From the NCBI RefSeq assembly GCF_027579695.1, contig NC_083587.1:45963232-46027231 (forward strand): a stretch of DNA of 64,000 bases. The letters are read 5' to 3'. The translations under genes were made by a program, and so were the position numbers. The notes beneath the pieces are model-generated. The model did no database searches, was not told the origin of the DNA, and was given only the letters and a program-made list of their open reading frames with translations. The DNA is from Neoarius graeffei. Its lineage: Eukaryota; Chordata; Actinopteri; Siluriformes; Ariidae. Shown in pieces: positions 32,733 through 44,706 of this stretch; position 1 is the first letter of the stretch, and each line of letters starts with the position of its first letter.

Positions 32733-33509
32733 TAAAGATGTGCAAGAACTCATCCACACGCTGAGTAACTTTTTAGTCGAGAAAAATGGCGTGTTCAGTT
32801 TTAAGTCTTGTTTAACGTACTCGAAAATAAACTACAATAAAGTTTGTAAGTTTGGATTCGAGAGTTGTTAAGTTGTTTTCCTGTATCAGCATGTTGTTTG
32901 ACTCAGGGAAGACCATCCAGAGATTTCTCCGTTGTCAGTGGTGATAGATAGCATCGCGCTGCAATACTTGTCTTTCAGTTTTATTAAAGTCATTGAATTT
33001 TAGGGATTCTGTTCTTCTAAAGTATCATTGTTTGTAGCTGTTATTTGCTTTGTGACAATGTGCCTACAAATAAAATCGATTTGACTTGAACTGACGTTAT
33101 GCAAAAAAAAAAAAAAGCCCAAATGCCTCAGAATATCCGAATCCCAAAATCAAAAGCGAATACCTTCCTAACGAACGAATATCTGGACAGTTGAACATTT
33201 GGGTCCAGCCCTAGTTCTTGTTGATCGTCTCAAATTTCCTTTGATTAGCTCGTTTAAATTCAGCACACAACATTTGGTTCATATCTGAACACTGAGCTCA
33301 TCTTTAAGTGCTTGTTGGTAGGGGAGGGATAGTATATTTATTTTATTTTTTAACTCGGCATGTTAATGAGTTTTAACAGATGCTAGCCTTTGTGTATTTC
33401 TACAATCACATGGAAATGGCGACTAAACTGAGCGCAAAATCTGTTGTGATAACATCAGATTTATACATGTCATAGTCACATGATCACGTTATCACTTCTT
33501 CATCCCTAC
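32733..33509. other. A/T-rich sequence with a possible hAT terminus
   Basis: No gene. The word gtccagccctag at 33202-33213 resembles the right end of a hAT family (reverse cagggctggac), but the matching left end was not found. An (A)n run lies at 33102-33115. Confidence 0.35.
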
Positions 33510-33835
33510 TCTGCACCGAGATCTCCCAGACGACGACTCCGTGCAGTCCCAGGATCTCGGCTGAAGTCTCAGAGCGACAGGGCTTTTTCAGTTATTGCCC
33601 CTTGGCTTTGGCATGATCTTCTTTTCCACATCAGGTCGTCTTTGTCTACTAAGATTTTTAAAACGTCTTAAGTCCCACTTTTTCTCCTCCGCACTTTATT
33701 GTGCGATGGGTGGTGGAATTAGAAGTTTTAATGCACTGTTGTTGGTACTGTGTCCATTTTATGCCCTTTTGTACAGCATTTTGACTCAACACTTGCCTGT
33801 TGTTTTTAAATGTGCTTTATAAATTGACTTGACTC
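33510..33835 (+). pseudogene. LINE C-terminal fragment and 3' UTR
   Basis: The plus strand reads RSPRRRLRAVPGSRLKSQSD then RAFSVIAPWLWHDL and a final KIFKTSLKSHFFS-like stretch. This is the R-S-R-L-K-x-x-x-D-R-A-F-x-x-x-A-P-x-L-W tail found at the end of many fish LINE polyproteins. A 3' UTR ends near 33835 in a ttgacttga tail. The 5' part is missing and the clade is not certain. Confidence 0.6.
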
Positions 33836-36419
33836 ATGGTCATTCGATATATGTTCGTGTTAGCAAGCGACAACTGAATCGAGACTTTCTCACCCCGACG
33901 CAAATTAGCTATGACACGGTAGAGAGAGAAATCCAAACATTTGGCTTCGATTCCTCGTATGAGTCTTGTGATGCCTGTGCTCTGACGTTTCTTCACTTAC
34001 AACTTCACCTCTTATTTGCAAGTCCTGTTTATGTGAGAGAGGCTCCATGGTACTCAGGTATTCGCTTATTTTCCATAATGTCTATTCAAGCCAATAATTA
34101 GCTCAGTATATTTGTTAGTGATATATAACACCACTTGTTATTCGGTTCTCTGGGAAAGCATAATATGGAAGCAGAAGGGCATGCGTGTGCTTTGGGAGGA
34201 TGCTTTTGAACCTTGTGTGTGTTGTTTTGAGGGAATTGATTCGTAAAGTGTGACACGGGTGCAAAATTGGAGCAGACGCCTCTTTTTGAAAATATAGTGT
34301 AATAAACAAAACAAGTGTAATAAACAAAGCCTCAAGGGTGAAATGTTTCACGAAGCCACTGATTTGAGGTCCGGCCCTGGCCTGTAAAGCGGAGGAATTG
34401 TAGTCCGCAAAAAAGGGTCCTGAAAACAATCCTTGATGTTTGCTCGAACACCAGGAGTCTGCTGATGGAGAGTCACAAATATTATTTCTGTGTGTGAGGA
34501 TGTGTACAACATGAAATGACTAAATCCAGCAAATCTGCAGATCTCAAACTGTTAGTGTATCCATTTTGTGTGTGTAAACTCTTTGTGTGCATTTGAGGAG
34601 TGTTTTTTTTTTTTTTTTTAAATAGGCTGTGTGTGAGGTCTTGCATGTCTGTGGTTTTGCGAGTGGCCATGGAACAATAGCGCTATTCTACGAATCAGCT
34701 TTGGCCGAGCAAGCACAGGGACACACACGGCAGATGGAAAGGATCGAGTTCCTACCGGGACCTGGCTTCACCAAAGAGACCAGCTCACTTTTCCTGGACA
34801 CGCCATTAGAAAAGGAGAGAAGAACCAAATTCCACATCCATCAGCGTAGCCGATCGAGCGCTCTTAGGGGTCACGGAGTTAACCAGAGAGATGTGAGAGC
34901 GGGCGGCCATGATTCGAGGATTGGCTCCTGAAAGCGACTTTTGTTACAGATTTGACAAAGTCATGCCTGTCGGCTCATTTTCAGAAGAAAAGTGCTGATG
35001 GTGTAGATAAGACAGGACTTGAATTATTGTGTCTTCATCCATTTTTTTTCTTTTTGCAAAAAGACGTGATGCAATACAGGGACTGAACTAAATGAGCTTG
35101 TGAGGGGTGCAAAAAAACGTGTGTGCTAATTGAGGCGAGCTTTCCATGAAATCGGAGTGTTTTGAAGTTTACACGGATATGAAGAATTTGTGCTGACTGC
35201 TGGCTTGGCATACACTTCAGCGTTTCTTCTTTTGAAACTTTGAAGCATTAAAGGTAATTACTTACATTGGAAGTAACCAAGGTTTTAATTGCTGTCTTTT
35301 GCTAATCATAGCTCTCACTGGAAACCACGCTTCAAACATCTCACTTCTTCCATTGAAAGGAAGTCACATCAGTGGTTAGAATCCTTTGGTTAATATAGCT
35401 AGAGTCAGACAGCGTGTGGCTGTTTCTGAATGATGAAGATGCATGACTCAAAGGAACAAGCAAACTGAACCAGGGCTTAATGTCATGGAGATATTTTAGT
35501 CCCGTCTAGATGTACTACTGTTTTGAGCATGCGTGTTATGAGTAAGGAGACAGCATACTGTGTATACACACATGATCGAGCGAAAATGACAAGTATGCCT
35601 CGCTGCACAACCAAAAGTCCAAAGAGGTGGAGTCAGACCTGATCCAGCTCCTCCTACCTGCAAGGAGTTGAGTCAAAAGTCCTTGGGGTGGAGATGAGAT
35701 GCCTCAGTATGTTTCAGGCTGGATAAGTGTGCTGTGTCATGTTGTAGAGTCTCATGGGTCATGTTGCTTTTTGTGATAGAGCTGTGTTACTTCCACCTGA
35801 GGTGAAGTCGCGTGCATTCCCAATATTGTATGGTATTTTGCCCTATGCTGTCTAATCGACGCAGTTACAGCTAGGAAAAACTAGATTACGCAGCTTGATG
35901 ATAATCATGATTATTATTTTTTTTTAATTTCATTGATTCAAATTGTCATAAATTTGTATCACAATTTATCATCGCACGATATATCGTTCCATGCCTACGT
36001 AATACATATTAGAATATTAATATAAACCCAGGATTTGAACGAAAGCTGAATTACACTGCAAGTGCAAGCCGCCGTTCTAGAAAATCAATCAACACTTTCT
36101 GATAAATCAGATTTGAGAATTCAACAGCGGTGTGGTATAACTAGTTGTAAACAGTATTTTGTTCAGTGAATAAGGAGATTTATTATATTGCATGAGCTAC
36201 TTCCGGTAAAATCGTGCACTTTGATTGGTTCCATGGCAGGCAGTATTTTCCCTTAATGTCCATGGGAGATTAGACTCTCTTTCCAAGGCGTCAGCTTTCA
36301 GTGTTGCAAAAAACAAAGCGACAAAAAAGCATTAATTAGAAATCAAAACGGAATCAAAAAGACATGTGTTGCCAGGCAAAACAAACCTCGCCCGGCAGCA
36401 CTTATTTTATAACTATATG
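33836..36419. other. Long unique, probably intronic stretch
   Basis: No repeat termini, RNA gene or convincing exon. The 100-codon frame at 34629-34931 starts beside a T-run and has no motif, so it is treated as chance. Composition alternates between A/T-rich and neutral. Confidence 0.5.
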
Positions 36420-36960
36420 TTGATAATGGTAATATTTCTCAATCAGCTGTCAGGTTATAGTCCTATGAAAATCCATGACCTTGAGTTTGACATTTCAAAG
36501 TCATTCAAGGTCAAAGGTCATGGTGCCAAATGAAGGCACATATGGCACTTAAGTTGATAATGGTAAATATCTGTCGACCATCAACCGTTTTCAAGTTGCA
36601 GCCCTCTGAAAATCCGTGACCTTGAGTTTGACCTTTCAGGGTCACTCAAGGTCAAAGATCATGGTGCCAAATGAAAGGCCATATGGGAGTTCCTATTTGC
36701 TCATAATAGTAAACATTTGTCTATCTGCAACTGTTTTTGAGTTATAATGGAAAATGTTATTTTGACCGAAAGGTTGACCTTTCCAGTGACCTTAACCTTC
36801 ACCTTGACCTGATTACCCCCAAAATTTAATCCGGTAATCTACAGACCATTGCCCACCTACCCTGAAAATTTGAAGTGCAACCGTCTAGACGCTAGATTGT
36901 TAGCAGACACACAAACAAACAAATGAAAGTTTGAAACTATGAGATACATCCCATCATGGT
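36420..36960. repeat. Tandem-derived repeat rich in nuclear-receptor half-sites
   Basis: Two diverged units with a period of about 140-145 bases (marked by tgaccttgagtttgac at about 36477 and 36618) and a partial third. Each holds several AGGTCA/TGACCT half-sites. At 36508-36520 two perfect AGGTCA copies are separated by one base, a DR1 arrangement; the second unit has an imperfect version. Further ccttgacct and gttgacctt words lie near 36764-36810. The repeat type looks interspersed in origin. Function is unknown. Confidence 0.55.
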
Positions 36961-37789
36961 AGCATATCAATAGAAGCAGAATTGAAAAATGAATATTTTG
37001 GAATTGGTTTGAAGTAAATAATTAATATGAAGGAAGATATTGTGAAAAAAATGATTTTGACCTTTTTGCTGACCTTGAGAAGATGACCCTGAAAATGTTG
37101 GAGGTTCTATTTGAGACCATTGCCCGCTATCCTGAAAGTTTCATAAAGATTAGTCTAGCTGTTTTCCCGTAATGTTGCTAACAAAAAAAAACAAAGAAAC
37201 CTCACTGAAAATAATACCTGGCCCCCTGGTGGACTCTGTCCCGAGCGAGTCAACAAGAGTTAGAGTGTTATTCAAGAAATGAGCAACGAAGAGCATTCGG
37301 AAACTGCGAACCGCTAACAGAAATTCAGTTTTGAAACCGCTAGCCGTTTATTCTGCATGCGTGACTTGACTATGTTACAAATATAACGTGACTGAAAGCA
37401 GCGTCACGCCACATTATAATGACCGTCTATTTTAGTCTTAGAAAAAAAAGCCATATAATAAACTCCTTATTAACCTCGCTTGCTTGGTCTTTATGGGAAA
37501 ATATCAGACTTCGGTCTTTTTGTACGGACCGAACCATTAGCTCAAGACCTCAGTCTACTATTTTCCTGTAAAGACCTCACGCTCAGTTAATAAATAGTTA
37601 ATGTTGGTGCATAAATATAAGTAGTAATGTGTGTTTTAAGCGCTAAGAAAGTATTAAGTGTAATAACTTATCATTTGGCTGAAAAGTCTCGTTTCCGTAG
37701 AGATAAAGGGGTATTTGCCGGAGCTGACATTTCGGAGAGCTCTCTTTAGATCTGAGCGAGTTTGTGTAATGTAATGTCGACAAACATCT

Positions 37790-38010
37790 TCCCCCTCAAT
37801 CTCTGCTCTGTGCCTGCTGCTGTGTAATTAAATTAAAGCTAATTAGTGTTGATTTGATCTCCAGCATGTTGTGCAGTGTTGCACACGATCCATCATCTGC
37901 TGAGATATTAGTATTTATTATTGTTAATAATCTGCATCTTCACCTTAAGCCTTTGAAATTGGCAGCAATAATGACCGAAATGCCTTTCATTTTTAAAGCT
38001 TGATAAATAA
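37790..38010. promoter_or_regulatory. Candidate conserved non-coding element
   Basis: An A/T-rich but complex block with clustered homeodomain-type TAAT cores (gtgtaattaaattaaagcta, taattag) and no repeat features. It resembles the style of vertebrate developmental enhancers. Conservation cannot be tested here, so this is a hint only. Confidence 0.25.
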
Positions 38011-38458
38011 TTAATTAAATTATGTCATAGAGTACAATATTACTATATTAAAAAGAAATTACAGGCATCAGATTTTGGTTTCTTCAGTGTTATTTGTACG
38101 ATGTTTTTGTTTTTTATTCAGAATTGCTTGTTAGCTTTACATCATAGATACCGGTACTTATCCCGAATTGCAAGCTTTACTCGTTGAGACAAAATGGCGA
38201 TGTCCTTGTTTGTTGTGTGTTTACGCTCCAGTTTGAGTGGTTTATGGGTGACCAGTCATTTTTTAGCTTAAACTGACCGACTCGGAAGTGGTGTTTAGTT
38301 TGTTCTGCTTATAGAGAAGATAATACAATCAACTGAACTCATGGAAGTGATCGATTAGATCTGCTTGCTCTGTGACATTTCTCCTGAGAGCAATCACGAC
38401 CGGGATCTCCGCAAGCCTCGGTGCATGATTTACTGTACACCTGTATAGTCCCCAGTTA

Positions 38459-39479
38459 CAGTGACCTCCACGATTATTGGCCCCCCTTGGAAAGATTCAT
38501 AAAAAGGGTTCGGAAAAATCCACCTTTTGATAAAGTTGCTTCATCTCACATTGAAGAAATGAGAAAAATCCAAACTTTAAAACTAGACAGCCTTTCGATT
38601 TCATAAAATCAGTGAAATTTAGTTCCCTCTGAAATTTGGTCATTGTGAGATTTTTGTAATATCTTAAACAAACAAAAAAAACCAGGCTATTCTGTGACTG
38701 GGAAGTTATTTTATTTGAGAGGATTCCTGAGCAAATAATGTGCAGGAAATTGCTTATTTTGCACAGTCAAGCAGACAGAGGAAGTCCGTGTCTACATGCG
38801 CACGCTTACCTTGGTCGTCGTCTTCATCTTTTGGGTTTTATGGCAGCTGGCATCCACAGTGTTGGATTACTGCCATCTACAGGTTTACCTTGACCGTGCA
38901 CTGACAGTTCCATCATTCTGTCACTAAACGAACAGCTGATCACACTGAGGTGCTCACTGACCGCCGATATTCATTAGTTTGGTCTTGTGTTTCCTTTCCT
39001 TTGCAACATAACGTCTTTTCTTCTCGCTTTGGGTTACTGTAGTCGGTCTTTCACATTTCATTCACATCTTCCATTTTCCTCTGCTGTTTCAAATTCGTAT
39101 CCCACGATGCCTTGTGCGAACGGGGAAAGCCCACCACGTGATGCATGACGTAGTATCTTGGTGAAGCAGGAAAAAATAGTGGAGAATTTAGTCACGTGGC
39201 CATACATTTATTAATTGTTCTATTTAAAAAAAAAAACTAATAAAATTGGAAGTCTGTGATTCGAATTCAGTAGCTTTCAGTCCACTAAACAAAAACAATT
39301 GGGTGTCAGGGAAAATTCTTTTATGACCTAAACTTGAAAAATCTGAAAGGCAGTCTACCTTTTAAATTTATTCAGGGAAAAACAAATCCCTCATCAAGAA
39401 AATTATTTTCAGCAACAACAAAAAAAGACGGTCCACTATTATTAGCACCAAGGGGTGCCAATAATTGTAGTAAGCACTG
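38459..39479. mobile_element. Tc1/mariner-type element with TIRs, about 1.0 kb, non-autonomous
   Basis: Left end cagtgacctccacgattatt and right end, reversed, cagtgcttactacaattatt. Both continue in ggc-x-ccccttgg, and TA flanks both. The middle (about 38700-39230) is unlike the ends and may be a nested insertion. No transposase frame is visible. Confidence 0.6.
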
Positions 39480-39481
39480 TA

Positions 39482-40040
39482 AATGTTCTAAATTGTTTGT
39501 ACTTGCACTTGAAGACATTTCTACAATACCTAATATATATTGTGATAAAGTTTTGCTTACCAACTGCGACGTTACGCGTCTGCCAGGATGCGTAGTAGCA
39601 TTTCAGAGCTTCCTGTGAGAGTGAACAGTGGCAGCAAACACCACTGGCAGTTACTAAATGTACAAAAAAAAATGTAAGTGAACATTCACATTTGAGCTTT
39701 ACTCACTTTCCACTGATGCTCCTGTGAGAAAGAAATGGCCTCGGGCTTTTAGTTGGGATGAGGATGAGCATGGTTTTTTTTTTTTGGATTGCAGAATTGG
39801 ACACGTCAAAAAGTCTTAACTAGCTATGTTAGCTGTGAGCTTAGCAAGCCATCTGACAAATCTTGTTAGCATGGCTGAGCTGCTGAGAGTTGTCTTCCAA
39901 GGATAGTTGGCGAATACAAACCAAACTGGGGCAGAGCAGCTGCAGTCGTGTAGCTCGTGGGGTATTTCTGGGTAAACAAAGAAACAGGTTTTGCTCAGTA
40001 CGAAAAAAATTAGAGGGAATTATTGGAGCCATATAGCATT
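39482..40040. other. Unique sequence, no feature recognised
   Basis: Non-coding, with short A and T runs (39665-39672, 39775-39785). Open frames are short and lack motifs. Confidence 0.5.
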
Positions 40041-40043
40041 TTA

Positions 40044-40764
40044 GGCCCACTTTACACGGGGACGGTCTGAAACAAAAACGCAAAAGTCCGTTTTCGTTCT
40101 CACTTTTTTCCGCGTCTACACGACCGTTTTCAAGGAGGAAATCTGCATCTATACGGTGACACATAAATGTGTGGAATTCAATTGGATGTGCATGCCAGGC
40201 GGCTAGGTGGTGCTGTGAAAGACCTCCGCTATGTCTGCACGCATGCGCAACGTCTTCCGTCTTGTCTGATCTGCACATCTGCGCCGCGAAAACTTTGACT
40301 ACTCTGGCTATGGTAAGTAAGAAAGTAAGTAAAAAAGTAAGAGCATACTATACCCACCTCTGTTCATTAACGGTATATGTGCAGATTCGGTATAGATGTT
40401 CGAAGGACTCCTGGACGTTTATTAAAGCTGCCAGAGCAGCTTGAAGGTCCGTTGGATCGACGTAATCAGACATGCTCTTACTTTTTTACTTACTTTCTTA
40501 CTTCCCGGGCTGGCATGTACAGTATATGACACATGTATGACGTAAACGCGTACCCGACGTGAGCAGATCCGAGCAGAGTTTCGCGTATTGGGTAGTTTAG
40601 ACGGATATGCAACGGGGGCTGTTTTTAACTTATCCACTCTGAAAGGCGTTTTCAATTTTTTCCGTTTTTCAGCCTCGGAAACGCCGTCCCCATGTAGACG
40701 AAAGGCACTTCCGATAAAATATTTAGTCGTTTTTACCCGACAGCGTCCTCGTGTAAACGGGCCC
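40044..40764. mobile_element. PIF/Harbinger-like MITE with TTA duplication, 721 bp
   Basis: Inverted termini: left ggcccactttacacggggac, right, reversed, gggcccgtttacacgaggac. TTA lies outside both ends (40041-40043, 40765-40767). Inside is a perfect 32-base inverted repeat (40315-40346 and 40472-40503) built of aagtaagaaagtaag and its complement. No coding capacity. Confidence 0.75.
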
Positions 40765-40767
40765 TTA

Positions 40768-41870
40768 ATTCTGAACTTGTTGAGCTAATGACGTTTGGAT
40801 GAAACCCTGATATAACTGATAGCTAGCATCAGGTTCTACATGCTGCCTATACATTGTTTCTTCCGATTAATGTTCATGCCTTCTGTTAATCTACAAAAAT
40901 CATGACTGCTATTTAAAATGTAAACCATGAGTCATGTAAAAGTTCAAGAACGGGGTTTTGCTAACCGGATTTCATCAACTTCCTTTCTGCATCTCATCAG
41001 CTGAGACACAACCTCGACTTTTCTTCTGGTTCCCTCCTTTTCCTCCTCCTCCAGCTTCGCATCTCGCTCTCAGGAGAGTCTCTGTCATATTAACTGAAAA
41101 ATAATTGAGCCTTCAAGTGTAGAGGAGCTAAATACTGAATGCTAATTATCTGATCAGTGGCACTGGAGACATGGATCTAAATGTGCAGTGTGTGATAGGT
41201 ATTCATTTGAAAACACAAAAGAATAACAATGAAGTGAAATGTACGCTTTCAGCCAGCAGGCCCGGGATCCGACAGCGTAACTATCCTTGTAGATTTGCTC
41301 TGATGTGGTGCAGACTTTGAGTTAGGAAAGATTGACAAGTTCATGAAGTCATTTGTGTATAAACGCTTATTAGCTACACCTAGCTTGCATTGTTATCAGG
41401 GTAACGATGGCATGCTGTTCTGTCCATCATGTACAATAAAGTTATGAATATCCTATGAGAGGCAGAAGCAGGAGCAATGTAACGTCCCTTGTACAGAGAA
41501 ATGGAGAGTGCTGCGGTGTAATTTAGGGCGAGTCCAGAGAGAAGGAGTTGTGAAATTTTTGAAGAGTTGAAGTCTGATGCAAAAGGGGTGAGAACCACTG
41601 CAGTAAGGAGCTTGATTTCAGGGCAATAACGAACGAGTAGATGGTAATGGATAGAAATGCATTTTAATCTCTACTCTGAAAAAGTCAGTGATGTGTGCAC
41701 CGTGACGAAGCTTGACAGACCCTGTAACAAGCCTGCCTTATAGGTATACAGTGACTGACTGACTGTAGCTCAGCTTTTACTACACACAGCTCCCTAAACC
41801 AGCAGTTAGCAAGTTTGAGCTGAAGTTTCAAAAGCGTACGTAGAATTTTAGTTGCACCTCGGAGGTACGG
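40768..41870. other. Unique sequence, no feature recognised
   Basis: A pyrimidine-rich tract lies at 41020-41080. No gene or repeat could be supported. Confidence 0.5.
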
Positions 41871-41872
41871 TA

Positions 41873-42800
41873 CCAGTCAAAAGTTTGGACACGCCTTCTA
41901 ATCAGTTTTTCTTTGTTTATTAATTCAGTCACTTCATGTCTTGAAGTAATCATGGATGTCGTTTCTCTTTAATTAGTTGAGCGGTTCTGGACATGATATG
42001 GATTACTACAGTTGTGTAATAGGGCTATTTACTGTATTTGTATTATGTACTATTTACTGTTTGATCTCAAACACATTAAGAAGGCAAGAAATTGCACTAA
42101 TTAACGTTTGACGAGGCTCACCTATTAATTAGCTCATCCATCCGACAGGCCAGTGAGCTTCTGCCATCATTGGTCGGTCATCCAGCCGTCTGGCGTTGTC
42201 CACGTTTCACAAAAATCGCTTCTTCTCTTTCAGTTCTTCACAGATTTTTTCAAAATTCTTTTTGGCAGGAAGGTAGGTCTGCCTGGGGTGCATGTGGCTT
42301 CTACACAAATTTGCATCATTACAGTTAATAATGAAGGTATGGCATAATTAAGCCCTAACGAGCAGCATCCACACATCACTTCTTCTCCCCAAATTCTTCA
42401 CCGATTTCGATTCTTTCTGGCATGAAGGTAGGGGTATGTAGGGTGCATATAACTTCTACCCAGATTTTCTTAATTGCAATTATTAATGACGTTATGGACT
42501 AATTAAGCCTTAATGAGCAGTTCAACAAAAATCGCTGCTTCTCAGTGAATTCCTCGCCGTTTTGGATTCTTTCTGGCAAATAGGTTGGTATTCCTCGGGT
42601 GTATATAGCTTCTATATATAGCTTGCAACATTTATTGTGCAAGGTGGCCCACTTTAGATCGTTCCTTCTGGACTAGACGGGGCCAGAGTGAGCTACGCTG
42701 TCACTGACGGTCTCGCTGAAAAGCGTTCCAGGTGACTGCCTCATGAAGCTGGTTAAGATATTGCCAATAGTGTGTGAAGGTAAACATCAAGATAATTCAT
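41873..42800. mobile_element. Second Tc1-type MITE, split by an insertion and truncated
   Basis: It starts ccagtcaaaagtttggacac after TA (41871-41872) and matches the copy at 9205-9730 in the opposite orientation. Homology is interrupted at about 42131-42713 and resumes at gaaaagcgttccaggtgact. The far end is missing. Confidence 0.7.
42131..42713. repeat. Insertion with three tandem units of about 170 bp
   Basis: The three units share aaaatcgcttcttctc-type starts (about 42213, 42377 with changes, 42529), a ttctttctggcatgaaggta-like centre and a taattaagcc end. The outer edges (gctcatccatccgacagg, and the part after 42620) are not repeated. Class unknown. Confidence 0.5.
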
Positions 42801-42896
42801 TCATGTTTCCTGTTGAGAGTACGCTGTGTGCGTTCTGGCTGCCGCTTCTCACCGGAGCTTATTTTATTTTCCCTTTTTTGTTTTTGTGTAGTTTGA

Positions 42897-43460
42897 TTTT
42901 TTTTTCAAACTTATTTTTTATTGGGTTTTCAATGACAACATTCCAGTATATACACTTTTTTCTCTATCTAGCTGTAGATGACAATTGTACACATTATATC
43001 CAAATTAAGATTACAAGCAAATAAGACAAACAAAAACAAATATCCACTCCCAATTAAATACATTAAATATATTAAATCAAATATACATATTCAGACATTC
43101 ATATACACAAGCACACATACAAATAAGCAGTCAGGAACCCACTTACACTAAAACATTGTAAGGCACTGTGTGGATTATGTAAAAGAGGTGGTAAAGGGCG
43201 CAGGCTAACCAGCCTTATTGCATTAATAAAGGTACAACAGGAATCCACCACTTAGTAAAGATGGGCTTTTGGAGCCTTAATAAATATGTAATGTGCTCCA
43301 TCTGATATAGGTCCCAAACCTTCTGGATTCATGTGTTATATGAAGGAGGGGGTTGGTTTCAACCATCTAATAGTTATGCACTTCAGTGCAGCTGTAAGTG
43401 ATTGTTTTTTGTTTTTGTTTGAGTGTTTTGTCCGACGGTTGTAGTGTATCTCCGGACCCA
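42897..43460 (-). repeat. Retroelement 3' end with poly(A), minus strand
   Basis: On the minus strand a non-coding segment ends with an aataaa signal (near 42919) and an A-rich tail at 42897-42906, as expected of a retroposed 3' UTR. The source element could not be identified. Confidence 0.4.
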
Positions 43461-43499
43461 GTTTTGGGCATCGGTTCCCTCCAGGCCTTGGTTCGCTGT

Positions 43500-43904
43500 A
43501 GGTGATGCCTGTGCTCCTCGCTATGAACTGCAGTGAGCTCGTCGCTCTTTTAACATCGGGGTTGTCCAGTGATCTGTGCGTTGGTGCTTCTGTACTTGGT
43601 GCGGTGTTCCTAGCGATGTTGCTCAGTGGCGTCGTGGTGGCTGTGCAGGCAGTTTGGGACGTACCAGTGCTCTGCGTGGTGGTGCTTCTGTGCTCGCTTT
43701 GTGGATCCATGGTGCGTTGTTGCCCGGCAGCATCACGGTGGCTGTGCAGGCGGTGTGGGACTTGTTTTCGTGCACCTTTTGGTGGGACTATGGCTGCTAC
43801 ACCATTGGAATGACATCCTGACCTTTATTTGGTGGACCTTTTTGAACCCCCCCCCCCCCCCCCCCCCCATAATTGTAAAGCGACCTTGGGTACAAGAAAG
43901 GCGC

Positions 43905-43949
<45 letters not shown>

Positions 43950-43952
43950 AAC
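43500..43952 (+). repeat. LINE-like 3' UTR with C-run and (ATT)n tail
   Basis: A G/T-rich segment with tandem-like words (gctgtgcaggc at 43639 and 43741) is followed by a C homopolymer at about 43849-43868, then tgtaaagcgaccttgggt and aaaggcgctttatt, which resemble a common fish LINE 3' end, closing with ATT units (43908-43949). The overlapping open frames are not genes. Confidence 0.5.
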
Positions 43953-44150
43953 TGTAGCTACTTTGAAGAATCTAAAATATGAAATGTATATACAGTGGTG
44001 CTTGAAAGTTTGTGAACCCTTTAGAATTTTCTATACTTCTGCATAAATATGACCTAAAACATCAGATTTTCACACAAGTCCTAAAAGTAGATAAAGAGAA
44101 CCCAGTTAAACAAATGAAACAAAAATATTATACTTGATCATTTATTTATT

Positions 44151-44636
44151 ATTTATTAGCCAAAAGGCGAAGCTCTCGATTTACCGGTCGACCTACGTTC
44201 CGACTCTCACCTATGGTCATGAGCTTTGGGTAATGACCGGAAGAACAAGATCGCGGATACAAGCGGCCGAAATGAGTTTCCTTTGCAGGGTGGCTGGGCG
44301 CTGCCTTAGAGATGGGGTGAGAAGCACAGTCACTCGGGAGGAGCTCGGAGTAGAGCCGCTGCTCCTCCACATCGAGAGGAATCAGCTGAGGTGGCTCGGG
44401 CATCTCTTTCGGATGCCTCCTTGACGCCTTCCTGGGGAGGTGTTTCAGGCATGACCCCCCGGGAGGAGGCCCCGGGGAAGACTCCGGGCACGCTGGAGGG
44501 ACTATGTCTCTTGGCTAGCCTGGGAATGCCTTGGTGTTCTGGCCAAGGTGTCTGGGGAAAGGGAAGTTTGGGCTTCCATGCTCAGACTGCTGCCTCTGCG
44601 ACCCGGCCCCGGATAAGCAGATGAAGACGAGACGAG
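44151..44636 (+). mobile_element. 5'-truncated RTE-like LINE with 11-bp TSD
   Basis: The plus strand reads [20 protein letters not shown] then [20 protein letters not shown], matching the C-terminal fifth of the 1057-aa LINE protein with substitutions. A stop replaces the residue after FRMPP near 44424 and a short in-frame gap lies near LGVLAKVSGE. It ends in the same gataagcag-x-tgaagacgaga tail. The duplication atttatttatt lies at 44140-44150 and 44637-44647. Confidence 0.9.
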
Positions 44637-44706
44637 ATTTATTTATTGAGGAAAATGATCCAATATTACACATCTGTGAGTGGCAAAAGTATGTGAACCT
44701 TTGCTT

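Noticed and set aside
34629..34931. 100-codon open frame in the unique region
   Set aside because: No motif, no splice context, begins next to a T-run; compatible with chance in 64 kb.
43502..43982. Three overlapping frames with Cys/Trp-rich peptides
   Set aside because: They overlap a repetitive G/T-rich LINE-like 3' UTR and end in homopolymer and ATT runs (poly-Pro, poly-Ile readings).
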